Origin: an uncultured Pseudokineococcus sp. | GTDB lineage: Bacteria > Actinomycetota > Actinomycetes > Actinomycetales > Quadrisphaeraceae | DNA: 64,000 nt | Direction of reading: 5' to 3' | Assembly: GCF_947495735.1 (NCBI RefSeq) | Contig: NZ_CANMAA010000003.1 | Coordinates: 310,001-374,000 of the forward strand | In this document: piece by piece, positions 8,015-15,873 of the stretch | How positions within the stretch are numbered: position 1 is the stretch's first letter | Layout of the letters: every line of letters begins with the position of its first letter | The notes under the pieces: generated by a model | What the model was told of the DNA's origin: nothing | The model's database searches: none | The model's input: the letters and a program-made list of their open reading frames with translations, nothing else | Made by a program: the position numbers and the translations under genes

Positions 8015-9382
8015 CTACTTCCAGCTGGGCAGGCCGGCGATCTGGCTGGCGAGGTAGCCGCCCTGGGACTGCAGTCCGGAGAGGGCGGTCTCCAGCGCAG
8101 CGAACTGCCGGTCGAGGGTCGCCTGGCGCAGCGCGAGCCGGGTGTCCCAGCTCTCGATCTGCGTGGTGAGGTCGGTAGCGGTGCTGCGGCGCCCGGTGAT
8201 GGCGGTGGTCACCGAGCCGGTCACCGGGTCGCTGGCCGACGTGGCGACGGCGGACAGCCGCTCGGCGAGCCCCGTGACGATCGCCTGGGCCTTCTGGGGG
8301 TCCGAGGCGGCCAGCGCGTCGAACTTGGCCTGGTCGAAGGACAGCGTCCCGTCCCGGCTGAGCTCGATCCCGGCCTCGAACGGCGACGTCCCGCTCGACG
8401 TGACGGCGGACAGGAGGTTCTGGATGGTCGAGCGCACCACGCCGTCCCCGGCGAGCGGGCCGCTGCTGCCCGCGGTCCCGCTGGAGCCCGGCGTCGCCGC
8501 GCTCTGGCTCCGCATCTCCTGCAGGGCCACGTTCACCGAGTCGACCAGGCTCTTGGTCGCCGTCGCCGCCGAGGAGCGGTCGCGCTCCACGGACACGGTG
8601 ACGAGCTCCCCGGTCGCCTTCGTCGGCGTGATGGTGGCGCCGGGCAGCAGGCCGTCGAAGGTGCCGGTGGCCGAGGAGAGGACGAACCCGCCGCCGAGGT
8701 CGATCTGCGCGTCGATCCCCTCCCGCAGGACGACCTCCTCGCCGAGGGCGGCCTCGAGGCCCTTCAGCTCGAAGCGGCCCGCCTCCCCCGTGGCGGTGCT
8801 GGAGACCTGCAGCCGGTACTGGCCGGGCGACACCTGGAGGACGGTGGCGCGCATCCCGAGGGTCGAGTCGCCGTTGATGGCCGCCGCGACGTCGCTGACC
8901 GTCCCCGTCCCGCCGACCATGAGCCGCACCGCGTCGGTGCCCTTGGCGGGGAACTCGACCGACACCTCGTAGGGCGGGCCGGCCACGACGGTCGCGTCCG
9001 CGGCGACGTCCCTCCCCGAGACGACGGAGTGCGCGGCGGCGAGCTGGGTGACGGAGAAGCTCACCGAGCCGGGGCGGCTGTCCGCGGAGGCCACGCCGGT
9101 CGCGGTCACGTCCGGGGACGAGGACTTGGCCGCCGTCGCCGTCCAGGCCGCGCCCGCCGTCGTCACGCCGGCGGTCGTGGTCGGCAGCGCCTTCGCGGCC
9201 ATGGTCGCGATGGACGACAGCCGCGTGTTGATGGACTGGAACGCCGCGACCTGCTTCTCCGCGATGCCCAGCTGCGCCTTGAGCTTCGTCTGCGACGCCG
9301 ACTCGACCGCCATGAGCGCACTGACGATGCTCTTGGTGTCGAGGCCGCTCGACAGGCCTCCGATCGAGAGCCCTCCGGCCAT
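8015..9382 (-). CDS. fliD: Flagellar filament cap protein FliD
   Basis: A 455-residue hook-associated protein 2 that caps the filament and folds incoming flagellin. The N-terminus GGLSIGGLSSGLDTKSIVSALMAVE is the standard FliD opening, followed by a coiled-coil segment. The C-terminal domain includes TDLTTQIESWDTRLALRQATLDRQFAALETAL, the paired helix typical of FliD. The ATG at 9382 has a GAGGAG ribosome site 6 nt upstream, which decides it over the longer frame. A FliA-type promoter lies at 9451-9477. The encoded cap, chaperone and flagellins form one late-gene block. Confidence 0.95.
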   Translation of the reverse strand: MAGGLSIGGLSSGLDTKSIVSALMAVESASQTKLKAQLGIAEKQVAAFQSINTRLSSIATMAAKALPTTTAGVTTAGAAWTATAAKSSSPDVTATGVASADSRPGSVSFSVTQLAAAHSVVSGRDVAADATVVAGPPYEVSVEFPAKGTDAVRLMVGGTGTVSDVAAAINGDSTLGMRATVLQVSPGQYRLQVSSTATGEAGRFELKGLEAALGEEVVLREGIDAQIDLGGGFVLSSATGTFDGLLPGATITPTKATGELVTVSVERDRSSAATATKSLVDSVNVALQEMRSQSAATPGSSGTAGSSGPLAGDGVVRSTIQNLLSAVTSSGTSPFEAGIELSRDGTLSFDQAKFDALAASDPQKAQAIVTGLAERLSAVATSASDPVTGSVTTAITGRRSTATDLTTQIESWDTRLALRQATLDRQFAALETALSGLQSQGGYLASQIAGLPSWK

Positions 9383-9450
9383 GTCCGTCTCCTCGGTCTG
9401 CGGTGGTGCGGGGCCCCGTGCGCCTGGTGGCACGGGCTGCTGTGGTCTCT

Positions 9451-9477
9451 GCATCGGCGCTCGGGTGCGCGACCTGA
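9451..9477 (-). promoter_or_regulatory. FliA-type promoter of fliD
   Basis: Minus strand: -35 TCAGG (9477-9473), 14-nt spacer, -10 GCCGATGC (9458-9451), about 69 nt before the fliD ATG. Same pattern as the flagellin promoters. Confidence 0.75.
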
Positions 9478-9530
9478 GCCCGCGGCGCCGGGTGCGGCGC
9501 CGTCCGGGTGAGCGGGTCCCCCGGACGCCG

Positions 9531-9568
9531 CAGCGGCGGCCCCGGGCCTGAGCTCGGGACCGCCGCTG
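9531..9568 (-). terminator. Terminator after flagellin 1
   Basis: Stem CAGCGGCGG/CCGCCGCTG extends inward by several more pairs with one mismatch, about 55 nt past the flagellin stop. The same CAGCGGCGG hairpin follows all four flagellin genes, so it was duplicated with them. Confidence 0.78.
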
Positions 9569-9623
9569 GGTGTGGTGCTGTGCTGCCTGGTGCTGGTGCC
9601 GGCGGGCGGAGCGCCCGCGGGCG

Positions 9624-10493
9624 TCAGCGGAGCAGGGACAGGACGCCCTGGCCCATCTGGTTGGCCTGGGCCAGCATCGCGGTGCCGGCCTGGGAGAGGA
9701 TCTGGGACTTGGTGAAGGAGACCATCTCGGCCGCCATGTCGGTGTCGCGGATCCGGCTCTCGGAGGCGGAGAGGTTCTCCACCGAGACGTTGAGGTTCTT
9801 GATCGTCATCTCGAGGCGGTTCTGCTTGGCACCCAGGTCCGCACGCGTCGTCGACACGGTGCTGATGGCCGCGTCGATCCGGTCGATGGCGCCCTGCGCG
9901 CCCGCGCCGAAGGCCGTGACGACGCCGTTGGCGTCGCGCGTGCTGGCCGTGGAGGCGGCCGTCACGTCGATCACGCTCGTGCCCAGGCCGACCGCGTCCA
10001 TGTCGGTCCCGATGGCGACGGAGATCTGCTCGCCGCCGTTGGCGCCGACCTGGAACGCGCCGTTGTAGGAGCTGTCCAGCAGCTTCTTGCCGTTGAACTG
10101 GGTGGTGTCGGAGATGCGCGTCAGCTCCTCGTTCAGCTGCGTGACCTCCTTCTGGATGTTCGTCTTCGCCGCGGCGTTGAGGCCACCGTCGTTCGCGGCC
10201 TGGACGGACAGGTCGCGCATGCGCTGCAGGATCGCGGTGCTGGTCCCGAGGGCGCCCTCCGCGGTCTGCACGACGCTGATGCCGTCCTGGGCGTTGCGGA
10301 CGGCGACCTTGAGGCCACCGACCTGGCTGCGCAGGCCCTCGGAGATGGCCAGGCCGGCCGCGTCGTCGGCAGCGCGGTTGATCCGCAGGCCGCTGGAGAG
10401 CTTCTCGAGCGAGCTGCTCACCGAGTTCTGCGTGGTCGACAGGTTCCGGTAGGCGTTGAACGCGGCGACGTTGTTGTTGATCTGGAAACCCAT
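9624..10493 (-). CDS. Flagellin 1 (last of four tandem copies)
   Basis: A 289-residue flagellin. Residues 1-159 and about 207-289 are the D0/D1 polymerisation domains, nearly identical to the other three copies. The variable middle (about 160-206) is short and lacks D2/D3 domains, so the filament surface is minimal. It shares the segment [17 protein letters not shown] with flagellin 2 only, placing these two as the closer pair. ATG 10493 follows the ribosome site AAGAGGA at 8 nt. It has its own FliA-type promoter (10560-10586), leader hairpin (10533-10550) and terminator, so it is a single-gene unit. Confidence 0.96.
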   Translation of the reverse strand: MGFQINNNVAAFNAYRNLSTTQNSVSSSLEKLSSGLRINRAADDAAGLAISEGLRSQVGGLKVAVRNAQDGISVVQTAEGALGTSTAILQRMRDLSVQAANDGGLNAAAKTNIQKEVTQLNEELTRISDTTQFNGKKLLDSSYNGAFQVGANGGEQISVAIGTDMDAVGLGTSVIDVTAASTASTRDANGVVTAFGAGAQGAIDRIDAAISTVSTTRADLGAKQNRLEMTIKNLNVSVENLSASESRIRDTDMAAEMVSFTKSQILSQAGTAMLAQANQMGQGVLSLLR

Positions 10494-10532
10494 GGCTGTG
10501 GTCCTCTTCCGTGAGTGGTGCTCGTGGTGTGC

Positions 10533-10550
10533 GTCCCCGTCCGTGGGGGC
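10533..10550 (-). promoter_or_regulatory. Flagellin 1 leader hairpin with ACGGAC hexaloop (CsrA-type site)
   Basis: Minus-strand leader: four C-G pairs (plus one outer G-C beyond a C-A mismatch) close the hexaloop ACGGAC. GGA in a six-base loop is the known CsrA recognition feature. The AGAGGA ribosome site downstream supplies a second GGA. Confidence 0.5.
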
Positions 10551-10559
10551 GTGCCCTTC

Positions 10560-10586
10560 TCATCGACCTCGTGGGCCGGGCCCTGA
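10560..10586 (-). promoter_or_regulatory. FliA-type promoter of flagellin 1
   Basis: Minus strand: TCAGG (10586-10582), 14 nt, GTCGATGA (10567-10560). One base off the common -10 core CCGAT. Confidence 0.68.
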
Positions 10587-10631
10587 GCCGCGTCCGGCGG
10601 CGTTCGCCCGGACGGCCCACCGCCGAACGCC

Positions 10632-10670
10632 GCAGCGGCGGCCCGGGCCGGAGCCCGGGACCGCCGCTGC
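10632..10670 (-). terminator. Terminator after flagellin 2
   Basis: Ten-pair outer stem GCAGCGGCGG/CCGCCGCTGC and six inner C-G pairs separated by one bulged A, with loop CCGGAG. It lies about 58 nt past the stop. Confidence 0.78.
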
Positions 10671-10727
10671 AGGTGGAGCTGGTCGTGCGAGGTGGAGCGT
10701 GGGCCGGCGGGCTGCCGCCCGCGCGGA

Positions 10728-11585
10728 TCAGCGGAGCAGGGACAGGACGCCCTGGCCCATCTGGTTGGCCTGGGCCAGCATCGCGGTGCCGGCCTGGGAC
10801 AGGATCTGGGACTTGGTGAAGGACACCATCTCCTGAGCCATGTCAGTGTCGCGGATCCGGCTCTCCGACGCGGAGAGGTTCTCCACCGAGACGTTGAGGT
10901 TCTTGATCGTCATCTCGAGGCGGTTCTGCTTGGCACCCAGGTCCGCACGCGTCGTGGAGACGGTGCTGATGGCCGTGTCGATGGCCTCGATGGCGAGCTG
11001 GGCACCGGACTTGGTCGTCACCACACCGCCCGCGTCGCGGACCTCAGCCGTAGTGACGTCGATGGTGGCCGTGCCGAGGCCAGCAGCGTCCATGTCAGTC
11101 GCGATCTGGACGGAGATCTGCTCGCCGCCGTTGGCGCCCACCTGGAACGCGCCGTTGTAGGAGCTGTCCAGCAGCTTCTTGCCGTTGAACTGGGTGGTGT
11201 CGGAGATGCGCGTCAGCTCCTCGTTCAGCTGCGTGACCTCCTTCTGGATGTTCGTCTTCGCCGCGGCGTTGAGGCCACCGTCGTTCGCGGCCTGGACGGA
11301 CAGGTCGCGCATGCGCTGCAGGATCGCGGTGCTGGTCCCGAGGGCGCCCTCCGCGGTCTGCACGACGCTGATGCCGTCCTGGGCGTTGCGGACGGCGACC
11401 TTGAGGCCACCGACCTGGCTGCGCAGGCCCTCGGAGATGGCCAGGCCGGCCGCGTCGTCGGCGGCGCGGTTGATCCGCAGGCCGCTGGAGAGCTTCTCGA
11501 GCGAGCTGCTCACCGAGTTCTGCGTGGACGAGAGGTTCCGGTAGGCGTTGAACGCGGCGACGTTGTTGTTGATCTGGAAACCCAT
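10728..11585 (-). CDS. Flagellin 2
   Basis: A 285-residue flagellin, D0/D1 only. Over most of the conserved ends it is nearly identical to flagellin 1 at the DNA level as well as in protein, which indicates recent duplication or ongoing gene conversion. The variable middle (about 160-202) reads differently, with [14 protein letters not shown]. It carries DMAQEM near the C-terminus where the other three have DMAAEM. ATG 11585 has the same AAGAGGA ribosome site; promoter at 11652-11678, leader hairpin at 11625-11642. Confidence 0.96.
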   Translation of the reverse strand: MGFQINNNVAAFNAYRNLSSTQNSVSSSLEKLSSGLRINRAADDAAGLAISEGLRSQVGGLKVAVRNAQDGISVVQTAEGALGTSTAILQRMRDLSVQAANDGGLNAAAKTNIQKEVTQLNEELTRISDTTQFNGKKLLDSSYNGAFQVGANGGEQISVQIATDMDAAGLGTATIDVTTAEVRDAGGVVTTKSGAQLAIEAIDTAISTVSTTRADLGAKQNRLEMTIKNLNVSVENLSASESRIRDTDMAQEMVSFTKSQILSQAGTAMLAQANQMGQGVLSLLR

Positions 11586-11624
11586 GGCTGTGGTCCTCTT
11601 CCGTGAGTGGTGCTCGTGGTGTCC

Positions 11625-11642
11625 GCCCCCGTCCGTGGGGGC
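11625..11642 (-). promoter_or_regulatory. Flagellin 2 leader hairpin with ACGGAC hexaloop (CsrA-type site)
   Basis: Minus strand: a perfect six-pair stem GCCCCC/GGGGGC closing ACGGAC. The loop and stem are shared with the other flagellin leaders. Confidence 0.55.
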
Positions 11643-11651
11643 GTGCCCTCT

Positions 11652-11678
11652 CCATCGAGCGGGCTCCCCGGGACCTGA
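11652..11678 (-). promoter_or_regulatory. FliA-type promoter of flagellin 2
   Basis: Minus strand: TCAGG (11678-11674), 14 nt, CTCGATGG (11659-11652). Confidence 0.68.
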
Positions 11679-11724
11679 GCCCCGGCCCGCGGGCCCTCAC
11701 CCGGACGGTCTCACGCGGACGCCG

Positions 11725-11762
11725 CAGCGGCGGCCCCGTGCCTGAGCTCGGGACCGCCGCTG
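11725..11762 (-). terminator. Terminator after flagellin 3
   Basis: CAGCGGCGG/CCGCCGCTG nine-pair stem with further imperfect inner pairing. Nearly the same sequence as the hairpin at 9531-9568. Confidence 0.76.
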
Positions 11763-11817
11763 GGTGTGGTGCTGTGCTGCCTGGTGCTGGTGCCGGCGGG
11801 CGGAGCGCCCGCGCGGG

Positions 11818-12663
11818 TCAGCGGAGCAGGGACAGGACGCCCTGGCCCATCTGGTTGGCCTGGGCCAGCATCGCGGTGCCGGCCTGGGACAGGATCTGGG
11901 ACTTGGTGAAGGAGACCATCTCGGCCGCCATGTCGGTGTCGCGGATCCGGCTCTCGGAGGCGGAGAGGTTCTCCACCGAGACGTTGAGGTTCTTGATCGT
12001 CATCTCGAGGCGGTTCTGCTTGGCACCCAGGTCCGCACGCGTCGTCGACACGGTGCTGATGGCCGCGTCGATCGTGGTCAGCGCGGTGGCGCCCTTGACG
12101 TCGAGGCCCTGGGTCGCCGTGGCGCCCTGCACGCCGAGGCCCGCAGCGCCCAGCCCGGCGGGGGTGGCCGCGCCGTTGTTGACGGCGACGGAGATCTGCT
12201 CGCCGCCGTTGGCGCCGACCTGGAACGCGCCGTTGTAGGTGCCGTCCAGCAGCTTCTTGCCGTTGAACTGCGTGGTGTCGGCGATGCGGGTCAGCTCCTG
12301 CGCGAGCTGGTCGACCTCCTTCTGGATGTTGGCGGTCGCGGCGTCGTTGAGGCCACCGGTGTTGGAGGCCTGGACCGTCAGGTCGCGCATGCGCTGCAGG
12401 ATGGACGTGCTGGTGCCCAGGGCGCCCTCCGCGGTCTGCACGACCGAGATGCCGTCCTGGGCGTTGCGGACGGCGACCTTGAGGCCACCGACCTGGCTGC
12501 GCAGGCCCTCGGAGATGGCCAGGCCGGCCGCGTCGTCAGCCGCGCGGTTGATGCGCAGGCCGCTGGAGAGCTTCTCGAGCGAGCTGGAGACCGAGTTCTG
12601 CGTGGTCGACAGGTTCCGGTAGGCGTTGAACGCGGCGACGTTGTTGTTGATCTGAAAACCCAT
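11818..12663 (-). CDS. Flagellin 3
   Basis: A 281-residue flagellin of the D0/D1-only type. It pairs with flagellin 4 in the segment after residue 95 (TVQ-SNTGGLNDAA, KEVDQLA, LLDGTYNG), unlike copies 1 and 2. Its variable middle is Ala/Gly/Thr-rich (GAAGLGVQGATATQGLD). The 5' region diverges slightly from the other copies around the ribosome site (GAAGAGAGACACAGCC before ATG 12663). Promoter at 12728-12754, leader hairpin at 12701-12718, terminator at 11725-11762. Confidence 0.96.
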   Translation of the reverse strand: MGFQINNNVAAFNAYRNLSTTQNSVSSSLEKLSSGLRINRAADDAAGLAISEGLRSQVGGLKVAVRNAQDGISVVQTAEGALGTSTSILQRMRDLTVQASNTGGLNDAATANIQKEVDQLAQELTRIADTTQFNGKKLLDGTYNGAFQVGANGGEQISVAVNNGAATPAGLGAAGLGVQGATATQGLDVKGATALTTIDAAISTVSTTRADLGAKQNRLEMTIKNLNVSVENLSASESRIRDTDMAAEMVSFTKSQILSQAGTAMLAQANQMGQGVLSLLR

Positions 12664-12700
12664 GGCTGTGTCTCTCTTCCCTGAGGCCGTGCATCGGACG

Positions 12701-12718
12701 GCCCCCGTCCGTGGGGGC
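12701..12718 (-). promoter_or_regulatory. Flagellin 3 leader hairpin with ACGGAC hexaloop (CsrA-type site)
   Basis: Minus strand: a perfect six-pair GCCCCC/GGGGGC stem around ACGGAC, conserved although the leader between it and the start codon differs from the other copies. Confidence 0.55.
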
Positions 12719-12727
12719 TCGCGGTGT

Positions 12728-12754
12728 CCATCGGCGCCTCCTCACCCCTCCTGA
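12728..12754 (-). promoter_or_regulatory. FliA-type promoter of flagellin 3
   Basis: Minus strand: TCAGG (12754-12750), 14 nt, GCCGATGG (12735-12728). Confidence 0.75.
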
Positions 12755-12789
12755 GGGGAGGGCGAAGAGGTGGACGCGAACGGGTGACG

Positions 12790-12838
12790 CCGCAGCGGCG
12801 GGCCGGTCCCTCGGTAGGGGCCCGACCCGCCGCTGCGG
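12790..12838 (-). terminator. Terminator after flagellin 4
   Basis: A perfect 13-pair stem CCGCAGCGGCGGG/CCCGCCGCTGCGG with a 23-nt loop, 50 nt past the stop. Confidence 0.78.
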
Positions 12839-12887
12839 GAGGTGCTGGTCGTGCTGGCGTGCGGTGGCGGGCTCGCGCCCGCGCGGG

Positions 12888-13733
12888 TCAGCGGAGCAGG
12901 GACAGGACGCCCTGGCCCATCTGGTTGGCCTGGGCCAGCATCGCGGTGCCGGCCTGGGAGAGGATCTGGGACTTGGTGAAGGAGACCATCTCGGCCGCCA
13001 TGTCGGTGTCGCGGATCCGGCTCTCGGAGGCGGAGAGGTTCTCCACCGAGACGTTGAGGTTCTTGATCGTCATCTCGAGGCGGTTCTGCTTGGCACCCAG
13101 GTCCGCACGCACCGTGGAGACGGTGCCGATGGCCGTGTCGATGGCCGTGAGCGCCGCGGTCGAGCCCGCGTCGGTCTTGACGTCGAGCGCGCCCACACCC
13201 AGGCCGGCCGCGCCGAGCGCCGTGCTCGTGGCGGGGTCGGCGGCCGCGGTGATCCGGACGGCGATCTGCTCGCCGCCGTTGGCGCCGACCTGGAAGGCGC
13301 CGTTGTAGGTGCCGTCCAGCAGAGCCTTGCCGTTGAACTTGGTCGTCGTCGAGATGCGCGTGAGCTCCTCGGCGAGCTGGTCGACCTCCTTCTGGATGTT
13401 GCCCTTGGCGGCGTCGTTGAGGCCACCGGTGTTGGCGGACTGGACCGTCAGGTCGCGCATGCGCTGCAGGATGGACGTGCTGGTGCCCAGGGCGCCCTCC
13501 GCGGTCTGCACGACCGAGATGCCGTCCTGGGCGTTGCGGACGGCGACCTTGAGGCCACCGACCTGGCTGCGCAGGCCCTCGGAGATGGCCAGGCCGGCCG
13601 CGTCGTCAGCCGCGCGGTTGATGCGCAGGCCGCTGGAGAGCTTCTCGAGCGAGCTGCTCACCGAGTTCTGCGTGGTCGACAGGTTCCGGTAGGCGTTGAA
13701 CGCGGCGACGTTGTTGTTGATCTGGAAACCCAT
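12888..13733 (-). CDS. Flagellin 4 (first of four tandem copies)
   Basis: A 281-residue flagellin next to fliA. It is paired with flagellin 3 in residues 95-145 but has distinct changes (TTTKFNGKALLDG, AISTVST replaced by AIGTVSTVRADL). It carries the clearest FliA-type promoter of the four (13800-13827, -10 GCCGATAG) and the AAGAGGA ribosome site before ATG 13733. The DNA of the first ~95 codons is almost unchanged between copies, which suggests gene conversion keeps the export and polymerisation ends alike while the exposed middle drifts. Confidence 0.96.
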   Translation of the reverse strand: MGFQINNNVAAFNAYRNLSTTQNSVSSSLEKLSSGLRINRAADDAAGLAISEGLRSQVGGLKVAVRNAQDGISVVQTAEGALGTSTSILQRMRDLTVQSANTGGLNDAAKGNIQKEVDQLAEELTRISTTTKFNGKALLDGTYNGAFQVGANGGEQIAVRITAAADPATSTALGAAGLGVGALDVKTDAGSTAALTAIDTAIGTVSTVRADLGAKQNRLEMTIKNLNVSVENLSASESRIRDTDMAAEMVSFTKSQILSQAGTAMLAQANQMGQGVLSLLR

Positions 13734-13772
13734 GGCTGTGGTCCTCTTCCGTGAGTGGTGCTCGTGATGTCC

Positions 13773-13790
13773 ACCCCCGTCCGTGGGAGC
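13773..13790 (-). promoter_or_regulatory. Flagellin 4 leader hairpin with ACGGAC hexaloop (CsrA-type site)
   Basis: Minus strand: GCTCCC/GGGGGT, four Watson-Crick and two G-U pairs around ACGGAC. Stem bases differ from the other leaders but pairing is kept by wobble, which argues that the structure is selected. Confidence 0.52.
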
Positions 13791-13799
13791 GTGCTTCCT

Positions 13800-13827
13800 C
13801 TATCGGCCCGGGGAACCAGGGCCTTGA
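13800..13827 (-). promoter_or_regulatory. FliA-type promoter of flagellin 4
   Basis: Minus strand: TCAAG (13827-13823), 15 nt, GCCGATAG (13807-13800). Closest in the window to the textbook sigma-28 -10. Confidence 0.78.
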
Positions 13828-13864
13828 GGGGTCTGCGGTCGGCGCTGGGCCGAACGGGTCGGGC

Positions 13865-13884
13865 GCCCGCGCGACGGCGCGGGC
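13865..13884 (-). terminator. Hairpin terminator after fliA
   Basis: An eight-pair stem GCCCGCGC/GCGCGGGC with loop GACG, 12 nt past the fliA stop. Confidence 0.55.
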
Positions 13885-13895
13885 CCCGGGCGCGG

Positions 13896-14984
13896 TCAGG
13901 CCGGCTGGGCCTGGCGCACGGGCGCCCACGGCGCGGGCCGGACGGCCGAGCGCTGCGCGGGGACGGCGGCAGCGGCAGCGGTCGCGGCAGCAGCCGTCGC
14001 GACGGCAGCAGTCGCGGCGGCGCGAGCGCTGACGGCCGGGGCCGTCGCCGCACGGGAGGCGAGCTCCTCGCGCGCCTCGGCGCGCCGGCCCGCGCTGCCG
14101 ACGCCGGCGGCGGCGGCGTGCAGGGCCACGTCGGCGTAGAAGGCCTCCCGGCGGCGGGCGGCGACGCCCGCGGGCCGCTCGGCCACCGGCTGGGGCTCGA
14201 GCACGCTCTCCATGGCCGAGCGCAGCAGGCCGAGGGCCTCGGTGCGCAGCTGGCTCACGCGGGACTCGGTGACCCCGAGCTCCTCGGCGACCTCCGACAG
14301 GGGTCGCTGCTCGAGGAAGGTCCCGACGACGACCCGGCGCAGCCGCTCGGGCAGCGCTGCGACGCTGGCGCCCATCACGCGCATCCGCTCGGCGCGCAGC
14401 AGCAGCTCCTCGGGACCGGGCCGGTCGTCGGCCAGCCCCTCGGCCCAGGTGCGCGTCAGCGCGTCGCCGCCGTCGCCCGCTCCCCCGAGGGGGGCGTCCA
14501 GGCTCGAGACGGTGATGCCGGACTCCGCGCGGCGGCGGTCGACCTCGGCGACGCCGACGCCCAGCGCCCCCGCGAGCTCGTCACGGCTGGGGCGGCGCCC
14601 GAGGGTCGCGGTGAGGGAGTCCTCGATGCCGTGCATCTCACGACCGCGGGAGCGGGCGCCGCGGCTCACGAGGTCCATGACCCGCAGCTCGTCCAGCACG
14701 GCGCCGCGGATGCGGGTGCTCGCGTAGCGGGCGAAGGGGACGCCGGTCTCCTCGTCGTAGCCGCGGGCCGCCTGGAGCAGGCCGCCGGCGCCGGCGCCGG
14801 CGAGGTCGCCGGTGTCCACGTGCGCGGGCAGGCGCATCGCCACCTCGCGGACGACATGTCCGACGAGGGGCAGGTGGGCCGTGACGAGGGCCTCCACCGC
14901 GGCGGCGTCACGGCGGGGGGAGGCGCTGCTGCGGGGGAGAGCGCTGCGGGCCGTCTCGGCCGTGCGCTGCGTCGGGATGATCAC
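13896..14984 (-). CDS. fliA: Flagellar RNA polymerase sigma factor FliA (sigma-28)
   Basis: A 362-residue sigma-70 family factor of the FliA/WhiG class. Region 2 includes the segment FARYASTRIRGAVLDELRVMDLVSRGARSRGRE, region 3 has GRRPSRDELAGALGV, and region 4 ends in the helix-turn-helix RPLSEVAEELGVTESRVSQLRTEALGLLR (about residues 225-255). Beyond residue ~265 there is an unusual ~95-residue extension, very Ala-rich with alternating Ala/Val/Thr runs, absent from typical ~250-residue FliA. The start is GTG 14984 with GAGGA 7 nt upstream. It is the obvious reader of the ten TCARG-GCCGAT promoters. I found no convincing FliA-type promoter for fliA itself. Confidence 0.93.
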   Translation of the reverse strand: MIIPTQRTAETARSALPRSSASPRRDAAAVEALVTAHLPLVGHVVREVAMRLPAHVDTGDLAGAGAGGLLQAARGYDEETGVPFARYASTRIRGAVLDELRVMDLVSRGARSRGREMHGIEDSLTATLGRRPSRDELAGALGVGVAEVDRRRAESGITVSSLDAPLGGAGDGGDALTRTWAEGLADDRPGPEELLLRAERMRVMGASVAALPERLRRVVVGTFLEQRPLSEVAEELGVTESRVSQLRTEALGLLRSAMESVLEPQPVAERPAGVAARRREAFYADVALHAAAAGVGSAGRRAEAREELASRAATAPAVSARAAATAAVATAAAATAAAAAVPAQRSAVRPAPWAPVRQAQPA

Positions 14985-15095
14985 GCAGCAGTCCTCGTCG
15001 CCGGCCCCGACGGGCTTGAGCCCGGACGGGTGCCGGGCTGCCCGGGCACCACCCTCTCGGCCGCACTCCCCCGGGCGTCGAGGGCCTGCAACGCC

Positions 15096-15122
15096 TCAGC
15101 AGTCCTCGCCGTCCGCCGATGG
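15096..15122 (+). promoter_or_regulatory. FliA-type promoter of flgN
   Basis: TCAGC (15096-15100), 14 nt, GCCGATGG (15115-15122), about 70 nt before the flgN ATG. Confidence 0.73.
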
Positions 15123-15192
15123 GCAGCGCGTCACCACCTGCTCGGCCGACCGGCCGCCGCAGGCACGAGGAGGACCGAGGGAGAGGACCGGC

Positions 15193-15714
15193 ATGGGCCT
15201 GGCGGAGCTGTCGAACGTGCTGTGGCGGGAACGGGAGGTGCTCGAGCTGCTGCTGTTCAAGCTGGAGGAGGAGCAGCTCGTGCTCTCGAGCGGACGCACG
15301 CGCTGGCTCGCGCACGCCACCCGGGAGGTCGAGGTCGTCCTCGACCAGGTGCGCGCCGCCGAGCTCGAGCGCGCCGTGCACGTCGAGGCCGTCGCCGCCG
15401 AGGTCGGCGTGGACGGCGGCGCGGGCCTGCGCCAGCTCGCCGAGGCCGTCCCCTCCCCCTGGGACGAGGTGCTCGGCGCCCACCGCGACGCCTTCCTCGT
15501 CCTCACCACCGAGATCAGCGCGACCGCGGCCGCCAACCGCGACGTCCTCGCCTCGGGCCGCCGCGCCCTGGACGAGGCGATGGCCTCCCTCGGCGATGTC
15601 GGCCCCGGCCAGCCCGTCGTGCCCGTCCAGACCTACGGCCCCCGGGGCGGACGCCGCTCCGGCGCCACCGACCCCGCCGGCCAGCGCCCGCGCCTGGTCG
15701 ACGAGGCCCTGTGA
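15193..15714 (+). CDS. flgN: FlgN-family export chaperone
   Basis: A 173-residue helical protein directly before flgK-flgL. The N-terminus MGLAELSNVLWREREVLELLLFKLEEEQLVL is characteristic of FlgN, which keeps FlgK and FlgL soluble until export. The C-terminal ~35 residues are Arg/Gly/Pro-rich and likely disordered. ATG 15193 has an AGAGGA ribosome site 6 nt upstream. It is divergent from fliA, with a FliA-type promoter at 15096-15122. The low sequence conservation of FlgN means position and the LLxKLEEEQ helix carry the call. Confidence 0.85.
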   Translation: MGLAELSNVLWREREVLELLLFKLEEEQLVLSSGRTRWLAHATREVEVVLDQVRAAELERAVHVEAVAAEVGVDGGAGLRQLAEAVPSPWDEVLGAHRDAFLVLTTEISATAAANRDVLASGRRALDEAMASLGDVGPGQPVVPVQTYGPRGGRRSGATDPAGQRPRLVDEAL

Positions 15715-15746
15715 CGCGAGGCCCGCAAGACGGGGCCCCGGGCACC

Positions 15747-15773
15747 TCAACCCCACCCCCCTCCTGCCGATGG
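15747..15773 (+). promoter_or_regulatory. FliA-type promoter of flgK-flgL-fliW
   Basis: TCAAC (15747-15751), 14 nt, GCCGATGG (15766-15773), about 100 nt before flgK. Confidence 0.72.
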
Positions 15774-15873
15774 AGCAGGTGACCGGCACCGGCCGCACCG
15801 CGGCCCGCGCCCCCAGCAGCACCGAGCACCGCACCGTGACCAGCACCGCCCCCGAGACGTCTGCGAGGACCCG

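Noticed and set aside
9624-13733. Flagellin phase-variation or recombination system
   Set aside because: All four genes are complete, in the same orientation and each with its own promoter; there is no recombinase gene and no invertible segment.
14985-15040. A FliA-type promoter for fliA itself (TCAAG near 15040 on the minus strand)
   Set aside because: The -10 at the proper distance would read GGCGACGA rather than GCCGATRG and the spacing does not fit, so it is no better than chance.
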